Positions 25,253 to 33,608 of a DNA stretch of 64,000 nucleotides are shown piece after piece. The translations under genes were made by a program, and so were the position numbers. Position 1 is the first letter of the stretch; every line of letters begins with the position of its first letter. The notes beneath the pieces were generated by a model. It ran no database searches. It saw only the letters and a list, made by a program, of their open reading frames with translations, and had not been told where the DNA came from. This DNA is from Datnioides undecimradiatus (taxonomy: Eukaryota; Chordata; Actinopteri; Lobotiformes; Datnioididae), in the NCBI GenBank assembly GCA_008933995.1, contig WARS01000010.1:7605001-7669000 (forward strand). The letters run 5' to 3'.

Positions 25253-28100
25253 TCTGTTGGAATTGTTTACTCCTGTGAAATATTCATTCATTCATTCAAA
25301 CCGTCTGTGTCGCCGGACAGATTTTCAAGGAGCACCCACTGAAACGTTGCTCCCTCGACAACAACACAGAAGGGGACGCCTCGACGGAAAATATCACACT
25401 CGTGCTGAGCAACAGCACCCAGCCTGTGATGGTGACTGTCCGAGGCGAGCCCAACACGGCGCTGCTCTCTCTGGTTCTCATGGCCGGGACATTTTTCATC
25501 GCTTTCTACCTGCGCAAGTTCAAGAACAGCGCATTCTTCCCTGGAAGGGTGAGGAGCTGAATTCACTTTAAAGCATCAGTCCCGCAAAAATCAGCTGCTA
25601 AACATAATAAACCCTATATTTGTTGACCTCTCATTGAACCTCCCATCATAGTTTAATAGTAAGTTCATGCATCCAAACCTCTTAAGAGTCAAAATACACC
25701 CAAAGCTCATTCAAGAAGCTAAAACATGCAGTTTAAAAGACTGCAGTTGACAAACCTCTTTACGCTTTTAAGGTATAGTTGGTGTAGTTGGTATAGTGAA
25801 TATCTATATCAGCCATCTGTAATACAGATTTGTTGATTATCCTTGGATCTTGTATATGAAGCTGCCAGTTCTGTTCAAACTCACATATTGTTGGGTTCAG
25901 TTTCGCAGGATCATTGGAGACTTTGGTGTGCCGATAGCCATCCTCATCATGGTCCTGGTGGATTACAGTATAAATGACACATACACACAGGTAGGTCTTA
26001 TGTAAATGTTTGCCAAAGAGTCACAGACAATCATCGTGTTCTTCCTCTCTGCTGTCTCACTCCTCATCCCTCATATCACCCTCTGTCCAGAAACTGAGCG
26101 TTCCTCGAGGTTTCTCTGTGACGAGCCCCCATAAACGTGGCTGGATCATCAGTCCTCTGGGTTCGGATGGTGAATTCCCCATCTGGATGATGTTTGCCTG
26201 CTGTTTGCCCGCTCTCCTGGTTTTCATCCTCATCTTTATGGAGACTCAGATCACCACGTGAGTGGCACTGCGAGTCACACCGAGTAGGAATATCATCAGA
26301 ATCTCTCCACAGTATCATGTGGTTGTCTTATAATAATGCTCAGTGTGTTCTGATAGAGGGTAAAATGTCATTCTGTCAACCTGAAACTTATCTAGCAGGA
26401 TTGAGTAAATCAGTATCAGTACTATAGATTACAGTATTGTGTATTTCTGAACTGTCTCTATCTGTGTGGTCGTGCAGTCTCATTGTGAGTAAGAAGGAGC
26501 GAATGCTGGTGAAAGGTTCCGGTTTCCATCTGGACCTGCTGCTCATCGTGGTGCTGGGCGGCAGCTCGGCTCTGTTCGGCCTGCCGTGGATGGCCGCCGC
26601 GACCGTTCGCTCAGTGACCCACGTCAACGCCCTAACTGTCATGAGTAAAGCTGTGGCTCCCGGAGACAAGCCTCGCATCCAGGAGGTGAAGGAGCAGAGG
26701 GTCACGGGGCTTCTGGTGGCTATCCTGGTCGGTGAGTGTCAAACACTGAGATGTCATCGTTGCTCTTTCCAAGTGTTGAAGCCAGTATCAACTTAAAAAA
26801 AAACATACATTTTATGATGTAATTAGCTTGTCATTAACTTTTTCTTCTTCTTCCCAGGTATGTCCATTGTGATAGGTGACCTGCTACGTCAGATCCCCCT
26901 GGCGGTGCTGTTTGGTATCTTCCTCTACATGGGAGTGATGTCCCTGAATGGTATCCAGCTAACAGAGCGGATGATGCTGCTGCTCATGCCACCAAAGTAT
27001 CACCCTGACCACACCTACGTACGCAAGGTGAGAGGAGTGTCGGTTTGTGGTTTGGCTCAGATCACGTGTAAAAAATTTAAATTTGTTCAAATATGTGAAA
27101 GATCTTAAATGATTAATGAGTGTCTTAAGGCATCTAAGCTGTGTGCATGCATTGTGAACAGGAACATTTCTGAACAGTTGCTTCCTCCTTAAACAAATTT
27201 TTATCTGGTGCTGATGAGTTTCAATAAATGCTCTCCGGCAGGTCCGTACGCTGCGCATGCATCTGTTCACCTGCATCCAGCTGGTGTGTTTGGGGGTTCT
27301 GTGGGCTGTGATGTCGACACAGGCGTCGCTGGCTTTCCCCTTCGTCCTCATCCTCACTGTCCCCGTCAAGATGTTTCTGCTACGTCGCATCTTCACCGTC
27401 AGAGAGATTGCATGTGTAAGTTCACCACACAAGGGCGCCACGTGCCTCTTTATATACCTACACGTCTACCTCAGCTGCAGCTTTGTCATAGGACTGCTGT
27501 TTGAAATTAGATTGGACAATGGAAAATCCTTATTAAAGGCACAGACATTGATAATGTTCATTCACTGCATTACATACATAAATAAGTAATTTCTGCACAG
27601 CTTCAACAGGAGGCATCATATCTTTGTACAATTTAAGCATAAAGGATGAAACACAACAAAGCCCAGAGGAATTCATCTGTGTTTGTGTAGAAGAAAATGT
27701 GTTGGAAGGGGAGAAGGCAGCTGTACAATAAATATCCAATACAAGGTATCCAAACAGTTAATAATCAATGTAGTCTGAAGGACATAAACAATGGCATCAA
27801 ACCTCAACATCAGCATTTGGTGTTCTCCTTCACATTGTCATCATCCTGTTTGAATGTGTTCGTTTGTTGAAGGCATTCTGGAAAATGTCGGAATTTCTTT
27901 TGTAAACTAAGCATTAGGAAAGTACAGCAGATTGACGGTAATGATGGCTCAGAGTGAGAGTATGCCTTCCTGTTTCATACAGAACATTAAATAAAAACTG
28001 TTCCTCCGACTCCTTTCAGCTGGACGCCGACGATGCGGAGCCAAAGTTTGACGAGCGTGAGTGTCACGACGAGTACTCAGAGATGCACATGCCGGTGTAA
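5283..28100 (+). CDS. slc4a2: Anion exchange protein 2 (AE2, Slc4a2), complete gene with 22 coding exons
   Basis: Electroneutral Cl-/HCO3- exchanger of the plasma membrane, used for base extrusion and pH and volume control. Exons: 5283-5342, 14679-14847, 14950-15209, 15906-16021, 16762-16982, 19302-19438, 21400-21580, 21670-21805, 22261-22462, 22549-22657, 22749-22933, 23557-23773, 23874-24080, 24261-24409, 24655-24849, 25321-25548, 25901-25990, 26091-26257, 26478-26731, 26858-27027, 27242-27415, 28020-28100. Phases join without a break to 1235 residues (human AE2 1241). The variable acidic, His-rich N-terminus contains YDLQERRR. The band-3 cytosolic domain starts near residue 322, with the pH-sensor motif [12 protein letters not shown] at 339-350. 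The membrane domain runs from about 711. Glu1005 (FMETQ) and Arg1054 (TVRSVTH) match the AE1 transport residues E681 and R730. Three N-glycosylation sequons lie in the exon-16 loop. The tail carries LDADD and ends MPV. The family call is very firm. AE2 rather than AE3 rests on [19 protein letters not shown] and the [10 protein letters not shown] segment. The third exon could instead end at 15179. Confidence 0.96.
8977..9360. repeat. Percomorph dispersed repeat (AAAGGGATAGTT ... TTAGCTTGGCACATAA family)
   Basis: It starts with AAAGGGATAGTTTCACTC and contains CTTGGCTCTGTCCAGAGG and CCACCACCTCTAAC. It ends with TAGATGTTAAACTAGCAACT and CTTAGCTTGGCACATAACTT. These phrases in this order are characteristic of a very common percomorph interspersed repeat. 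No open frame is present. Edges are approximate. Confidence 0.6.
10660..10815. repeat. Fragment of TAGCATGCTAACATTAGCAT-type percomorph repeat
   Basis: The segment contains CTTAGCATGCTGACATTAGC followed by ATGTAGCTAACTACTGCT, the recurrent tail of the dispersed repeat also seen at 50280-50900. It is a short, diverged, non-coding fragment. Confidence 0.5.
11809..11817 (+). CDS. slc4a2: Candidate alternative first coding exon of slc4a2 (AE2b-like, encodes M-S-E)
   Basis: GCC-ATG-AGC-GAG is followed at once by a perfect donor GTAAGT (11818). The phase is 0, so the exon joins in frame to the shared exon at 14679, giving M-S-E-P-E-A-P and the rest of AE2. In mammals, AE2b transcripts start from an internal promoter in the matching intron and replace the first 17 residues with three or eight; as I recall, AE2b1 begins M-T-Q. 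Here three residues would replace 20. The roughly 200 bases upstream (about 11600-11808) are less AT-rich than the surrounding intron and would be the 5' leader or promoter. The sequence match to the expected architecture is direct; expression is inferred. Confidence 0.55.
13090..13120. repeat. (TTTA)n microsatellite
   Basis: An uninterrupted TTTA tetranucleotide run inside the first coding intron of slc4a2. Confidence 0.9.
13640..13940. promoter_or_regulatory. Complex GC-richer island in slc4a2 intron 1, candidate enhancer
   Basis: The block stands out from AT-rich intron by its higher GC content and lack of repeat features, and both strands happen to stay open over long stretches. It contains two GATA-type sites (CTTATCAC at about 13782 and again near 13853). 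No splice-site pair brackets it in a usable phase and the translation resembles nothing known to me. A regulatory element is the simplest reading, but this is inference from composition only. Confidence 0.3.
17735..18015. promoter_or_regulatory. GC-rich block in slc4a2 intron 5, candidate internal promoter or conserved element
   Basis: The segment is unusually GC-rich for this window, with CCCGGGCCCCGGCCCAGG-type sequence near 17809-17826, and it follows a G run. It includes ATTATTAAATTAGCC and AACATGGTGGC motifs. It lies in the intron after the fifth coding exon. In mammals the AE2c transcripts start from a promoter in AE2 intron 5, so an internal promoter is possible. I cannot see a first-exon donor of the right phase inside the block, so a non-coding enhancer is equally likely. 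Confidence 0.35.
18729..18749 (+). CDS. slc4a2: Candidate 21-nt microexon of slc4a2
   Basis: A pyrimidine-rich acceptor with a branch-like CTGAC (TGACTGTTTGTTTCATAG, ending 18728) is followed by 21 coding bases and donor GTAAGA. The flanking junction is phase 1, and inclusion would keep the frame, turning I-K-S-H-R into I-K-R-H-T-S-S-D-E-G-H-R. The added residues are hydrophilic with casein-kinase-like acidic Ser sites, and they lie in the variable cytosolic N-terminus. Human AE2 lacks this insert, so it is optional or lineage-specific if real. It was not counted in the 1235-residue model. Confidence 0.45.
20745..20828 (+). CDS. slc4a2: Candidate 84-nt cassette exon of slc4a2
   Basis: A strong polypyrimidine acceptor (CTCGCTCCCTCAG, ending 20744) and donor AAG-GTGAGG bracket 84 bases, exactly 28 codons with no stop. 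Both neighbouring junctions (19438 and 21400) are phase 0, so the exon can be included or skipped without changing frame. It would insert 28 residues beginning [15 protein letters not shown] and ending QMAQYQK just before VFVELNEL. Mammalian AE2 joins HE directly to VFVEL, so this is an insertion relative to them. Alternatively its internal ATG (20811) could start a short isoform reading M-A-Q-Y-Q-K into the cytosolic domain. Confidence 0.5.
25221..25250. repeat. (GT)n microsatellite in slc4a2 intron
   Basis: Fifteen uninterrupted GT units about 70 bases before the acceptor of the exon at 25321. Confidence 0.95.
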
Positions 28101-28390
28101 CCCACAGCGAGCCCTCATGTCACCACTCAGCTCCTCTCGGTGGCTGAAATCTGTCAATCACTCTACCGACCAATGAGTCCCTCAAGCCTGAAACACTCAC
28201 ATTTTGATGCCACGTCACTGTGCGCCGCTGGTCCTCTTCGTTACCATGAACATATGAACGTACAGTATGTTGGAGGTCTGGTGGGTTGTTGCTTTGGTCA
28301 GACTTTAACCATTTAAGTTGCTTTTTTTCTCAGTTCAGCTGAGGAGATCAAACAGATAGTGTGTTCACTCATAATATACTTTTTGTAAAG

Positions 28391-28436
28391 AATATATATA
28401 TATATATATATATAAATATATATTTATATATATATT
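28391..28436. repeat. Imperfect (AT)n tract in the slc4a2 3' UTR
   Basis: A run of TA/AT units broken by AAA and TTT. It is self-complementary and could form a long AU hairpin in the mRNA. Confidence 0.9.
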
Positions 28437-30285
28437 TCAGGGGACAAGAGATTCCAAATCAAATGATGTGAGCTCGAGCTCAAGATTAAACACGATTACA
28501 GTAGGCGATAGATTTGCAAGACTGATTAATTCTTAGCCCTGAAAGGTTGCTCTGATTCACATTGAATATGTGGAGGATATATGGGATATATTCTTTTATA
28601 TTAAGTATTAACGTGCTGAGTTAGCGCTATACAAGTTTGTCACTTTTTTCCTGTTTTACGCTCACCAAGCGCCTTATGAAGGAAATAAAAAAAAAAAGGT
28701 AGAGGTGCTTTTTTTCCTCATTCTGTCTTATTTTAGACGGATCACTTTACCCGCCTCCCAAAGCTCGTAGCACTTTTTTAAGACACCAAATCTGAACAGC
28801 AAATGTGTTTTAAGTAATCATTTTATCTACTTAGCATCCTCTTAAATTAGTGTTGCCTTAGTTTGCTTCTTAAATGAATATCTGTGATTGATTTTTAGCC
28901 TGTCTGTCTTTAACCAAACCTTTGTTTTGTTTTGTTTTTTGTGCTCAAATGCAGCACTTTAGTTTAGGTTTTTTGGGGGGGAGCTTTTATGTCAAAATTC
29001 TATATCTGCAATGAATTGAGATCACCAGCAGAGGGACATCTTGCAGGACTGTGATAATGGCGTACCAAAAAAAAATTAAAAACAGTACACGAAAAATGCA
29101 ATTTCTCAGCACACTAACGCCACAAATATCATGTCTGTCATCATAAAATATTTATAGTAAAACAACAAAACAACACAGTGGCATAATAAACATACTCTAA
29201 ATGTCTCCGTGCACATGTTTTAGGGCACTAATATACTCATGTTTGTATTGAGGGCTCACTCGGCATGATTGATTTATGGGAATCACTGGAATTTATGAAT
29301 TTATGGGTGTTTTGTCTTTTCTCCAAATGCCAAAATGTCTTGTGTAAATAGTATGCGATCAGAACAATAAGCTGCAGTTCAGCCATCTCACAGCTCCTGA
29401 CTTTGTCGTTAGCCTAAAATAACAAAATTTCATCGTGTAACATTCCTTGTTTTATTATAATTTTGCATTTTTTTTTCCTTTTGGCATCGACTAATTTATA
29501 AAACAATTCATACACACTCGTGAACATGGTAGACCAAATTTTCCACACAAGCTGTGTAGACAATCTCAATATTCATGCATTACTGCGAGGGAAGGATTTT
29601 AAAAATATATATGTGTGTGTTGTTTTTTTGTTTTGTGTAATGTTGTATCAGTGTGACATTGGTTGAAGCTTTGACTGTGTCAAATAACTTAAAAAACCTG
29701 GGTCCTCTGTTACTCGCGAGTGTGTGTTCCAGACACTACTTTTCCCTCTGAACTGGCCCCCGTCTCAGCCTGACTGCCGTCTGTTTGTGATCTTGTGCCT
29801 GTTTGGTGTCACGAAGTCGCACAAAATCTCAAGTGCCTGTGGGACCATGATGTGATCGGCTGCAAGTGTCTGCTGTGTTTCCACAAACGACACACGTTAC
29901 AATAGTTTGCACTTTGGAGATGCTCATAAATCAAACATCTCTCCATTTATTTATCTGTTGCAATATGAGGCATTTTTGCTGTTTTTTGAAGACTTATTTG
30001 GATTATGTCACAGAACCTTGTTTTAATGTACACACACATTCGGGTGCATCATGGCCAGGGATACTGAAGGGGTTGTTAATGAGAAGCAGGCAGTGGGGTC
30101 CATTGTCAGTTTTATGTTGCTTATTGTGCCTGTGGATGGAGTGATGGTAGTCTGTGTATGCCAAAGTACCTGTCAAAGTCGTGAAATGCTGATACGACAC
30201 GCTGTTCCATTTCAAAAGCAATATGAAGCCTGAGGGCTTGTTGCTGATGCTCCCTTGTACATTAATGGTTGAAATATTGATGACA

Positions 30286-30291
30286 AATAAA
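30286..30291 (+). terminator. slc4a2: Polyadenylation signal, likely main 3' end of slc4a2
   Basis: Canonical AATAAA with a downstream GT/T-rich element about 25-55 bases later. The next gene starts only about 450 bases downstream, so transcription most likely ends here. Confidence 0.55.
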
Positions 30292-30750
30292 AGTTATTTT
30301 CTATTTATCCTGGCTGTTGTCCTGCCGTGTTTTTCTGTATGTATGCACGTAAACACCTGAAAATCCACATAATGACAAAACTATTGTTACTAAATTGAAA
30401 ATCATGAGATAATTACCAATTAAGTACAAAGCTACAAAGCTGGGGGCCTGTTCAACCACAGCATTTCTTTGCTCTGGACGCTATCTTTATTTTTTTAATC
30501 TTTGCATGAGTTTTAAAGGTTATATTGAGCTCTCTGGGCCACCATACTCACTTTCCCATGCTGAAATTTGTTGCATATTAACAGACAGAATAAAGAAATG
30601 AAGAATAACTGCTTTGTGTTGCCAGACTGTTTTCTCCCAAGAAAAAAAAAGGAGGGTTGGATCTTCCTTCCTGTTCAAGGAAACGCCACAAAGTGGGTGG
30701 TCCGATGCATTTTCTACTCGCCCTTATTGTTACAGACACTGGGGAGAAAG

Positions 30751-31634
30751 ATGGCTGCCTTAATGCTGCTGCTGCTGTTGCATGCTGGAGCCTTGTTCTT
30801 TTCCTCTGATGCACAGGAGAATAATTACAGCAGACTTCCTGAAGGCTTCAAGAAAGGAGTGGGTCTGGCCCTGGAGAAGCTCCACTCTCATGCTGGAATC
30901 CAACACCATTTTCTCTTCTTCAAAAGTGTCACACAGTCAGACATTGAGGTATAGTACAGTATGTCTGCCCTTCAGAACTGGTGTTTATCCCTTGTTTTTG
31001 TTGTGGCTCATTAAGTGGTTTCCTGTGATTTACTGTAACTATTTTTATCAGAGACCTCTTCCTTTGAGCTAATCCTCCTCATTCTTTCAGCCTGGTTTTG
31101 ATGTGAAATACATTTACCACCACTTCTATCTGAAAGCTACCAACTGTCAAAAAGGAACGGCTGACTCCACAACATGTCAGTTCAGAAATGACAGAGTAAG
31201 TTTTGTCTGATTTTGAGCAACAGGGCTGAACTCAGAAATGTGGAACTCGAGGGCGAGGCGCCTGCTCTGACTTGTCTCTGTGCTGTTTTGTTTGTGTGCG
31301 TTCATGCAGCCGCTGATCGACTGCGCAGTGTGTTACAAAACGTTCAGAGACGAAATTGAAGAGGACCCCAAACCGTACATCCACTGTGTCCACAAAACGG
31401 CCCTCACACAGGTGAGTCTGTTCCTCGAGAGCTCATTTTGACCTGTTTTCATGACAAAACTACACTGTGGAAGTGAAACATAACCTCATAAGAGTCTTTC
31501 TGACACTTTTACCATTGATTCTCACTTTTTTTTGTGATTGGCAGGAGATGAAGGAGACCAGAGTTCAGCACTGCAACCGAATGGGTTACAGTAGTGGAGC
31601 TCCAACTCTTCTGGCATCAACAGGAACAAAGTGA
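30751..31634 (+). CDS. rarres2: Chemerin-like protein (retinoic acid receptor responder 2), copy 1
   Basis: Secreted cystatin-fold protein; mammalian chemerin is a chemoattractant and adipokine acting on CMKLR1. Four coding exons, all phase 0: 30751-30948, 31091-31195, 31310-31411, 31545-31634, giving 164 residues (human prochemerin 163). A signal peptide occupies residues 1 to about 21. The cystatin-like start LPEGFKKGVGLALEKLHSH aligns with human GLQVALEEFHKH. Six cysteines after the signal peptide occur in the chemerin order: TNC, TTC, DCAVC, HC, HC. Residues after the last cysteine are short and lack the human YFPGQFAFS agonist motif. The first donor is weak (GTATAG). An in-frame ATG at 30568 was rejected because the ATG at 30751 directly precedes the hydrophobic signal. 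The linked slc4a2 gene agrees with the human chromosomal neighbourhood. Confidence 0.85.
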
Positions 31635-33509
31635 ATACATGAGATGAATCATTTCATATCTGTCATTACATATTTTTTGCATTTCTTTGTCATTTTTGGT
31701 TTCATCTCAAACTGAAAGCAGATTAAGATTTCTGCAGTACGTTCAGTTTTAATCACATTTCTAGACTTTACTGTTGACTGTCTATGTTGTCATTTTAACT
31801 TTAATATACAGCTAATACACAGTGAGATGAAGCAACGTTCTTCCAGGAACTACAGTGCTACATAGAACAGAGACTACATTAAGTGTCCAAACATTGCAAG
31901 ACTAGTGTTTGACAAAGACAGTAGAAAATTATGTGCAAAACGATTGTAATTCAACAATTTCAGATGCTACATAAAGAGTCAGAACAACACGAGCAAGGAT
32001 TAAGGCGTGAGAGACAACGTAGACGTAAGTCCTATAAAATGTTTTGAGTCTGTGGGAGGTAGGGGTACAGGTAGTGCATGGTGTCGAGTGGATTTTTTTC
32101 GTTGTTTGTTCTCTAATAAATAAATAATCCAATATTCAGGTGAGAAGGTGTTCATGAAAACTGTTGGGTCTTTTTCTTAAAGGTCATGGGGGACTCTGCA
32201 GATCGAATGATGACTATGATGATATTAAAAACTGCTGTAAATGTGTTTCTGAGTGAGATCTCATATTATTATATATTAACATGAGATATATGAGTCATAT
32301 TAGCAGTAACTTGAGAAAATGCGTTAGAATGTTGACTCCATCTAATAATAAAGTCAACAAAGTTGCATCAGTGAATGTTTCAGTGTTTTTGGAGTGTGTA
32401 CACTCAATGTTACTGAGTCTGTGTAAAAAAAACAATAAGGCTGGTGACTTCTCACTGTTAAATACTGTAAAGAAACTAAACAAAGTGTTTTTCTCTCGAA
32501 CCAAACTTTGCAACTTTCTCGTCCTGTCCATGACACTAAAAATAACTAAGAGAGATATCTTTGATTTAGTGTTAGTTTTGGAGGCCCCAGTGGACAAGAG
32601 CGCCACTACCCTGTAAAGATCTTGATCTGGCCTGTTCATGAATCTTGTTTTTCTTTTTTAAACTCAGCTGTTTGTAGGACACATGGTGATGAGGTACTGT
32701 ACTCACACAGCTCAGGTTAGTGGTCCTTTAGTGGAGGCACTAGTGAACGACAAACTAACTGCACCTCAATAAGCTGCAGACTGAAAGGCAGGGTCAATCA
32801 TATCATCTATAATAATATAATAATATATTATATTATATTAGATATAATAATAGTGTAATGTAAAGTGGAATTTGGGCATAATACTTCAGTACTTTTACCA
32901 ATGCAGGACTTTTACTTGTATCACACACTGTTATATACTGTTGTGCATACTTTAACTGTCGTAAATCATCTGACTACTTCTTCCCATCAATGCTACTGGC
33001 TTATGTGGATCACCAAGTGCTGAGGTTGTTTGGTTCAGTGGTCACAAGAAATCTGATTGTATGTGACTGATTTCTTTTAAGAACAAACTGTTTGATTATT
33101 CCCCCCATTAACTATATACAAAGAAAAACCCCATTTCCATTAGAAGTGACCCACTTTCCTGTTAATACAACAACAAGGGAGTTGATGAAGCAGAACCAAA
33201 AGAGCTCAATCACTGACCACTGCTGACCTTTATGTTTGTCTTGGGGCCAGAGGCTTTTTCATGGCTCGTTTCATGACCTGGATTACTAATCTAGGTCTCA
33301 TTGTAACAACATTCAGGGATGTCAGTATAATTCCACTTCTGGAAAACGGTCTTCCCTGATGAAAGTCCCTCTCAAGAATGCGTTTTGTTAAGACAAGCTT
33401 CAAAATGCATCTCCTGGGCTTTTACGGGAACTCTCTGAGTTTCTGTAACACTTGGACAGCAGGCTTGTTAATGGTCAATGTTTTTAGTTTCTCTTTGTTA
33501 CTCATACAG
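31635..33509. other. Intergenic region between the two chemerin-like genes
   Basis: No exon was recognised. AATAAA at 32115-32120, in an AATAAATAAATAA cluster, is the likely polyadenylation signal of copy 1. An AT-rich TATTA-type tract lies near 32810-32850. Short open frames around 32281-32639 on both strands have no family resemblance. I see no third chemerin exon here. Confidence 0.6.
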
Positions 33510-33519
33510 CCATAATAGG
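33510..33519 (+). promoter_or_regulatory. CArG box upstream of chemerin-like copy 2
   Basis: CCATAATAGG fits the SRF consensus CC(A/T)6GG exactly and lies 90 bases before the start codon. It could also serve as a weak TATA-like element, as no better TATA box is visible. Function is inferred. Confidence 0.35.
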
Positions 33520-33556
33520 ACTTGTTTTGGATGTGAGTATTGATTCCACAGGGAGA

Positions 33557-33572
33557 GAGGGTGTTCACCCTC
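33557..33572. promoter_or_regulatory. Palindrome GAGGGTG-TT-CACCCTC before chemerin-like copy 2
   Basis: Perfect 7-base arms around TT, 37 bases before the ATG, so in the proximal promoter or 5' leader. The inner GGGTGT/TCACCC looks like back-to-back nuclear-receptor half sites, though each differs from the AGGTCA consensus. It may equally be a small RNA hairpin. Confidence 0.3.
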
Positions 33573-33608
33573 TGAGCCAAACAGCTCTCCACACACACTC
33601 AGAGGAAC

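Larger units (their letters stand above)
28101..30310 (+). other. slc4a2: slc4a2 3' untranslated region
   Basis: The sequence after the TAA is AT-rich without coding frames. An early AATAAA at 28684-28689 is followed by a poly-A run. A stronger candidate end is AATAAA at 30286-30291, followed by a GT-rich segment (TTGTCCTGCCGTGTTTTTCT). The region holds an AT dinucleotide tract at 28391-28436. Which polyadenylation site dominates cannot be told from the sequence. Confidence 0.6.

Noticed and set aside
30568-30750. Upstream in-frame ATG extending chemerin-like copy 1
   Set aside because: The extension would bury the signal peptide about 60 residues inside the protein. The ATG at 30751 gives a normal secreted precursor of 164 residues, matching copy 2.
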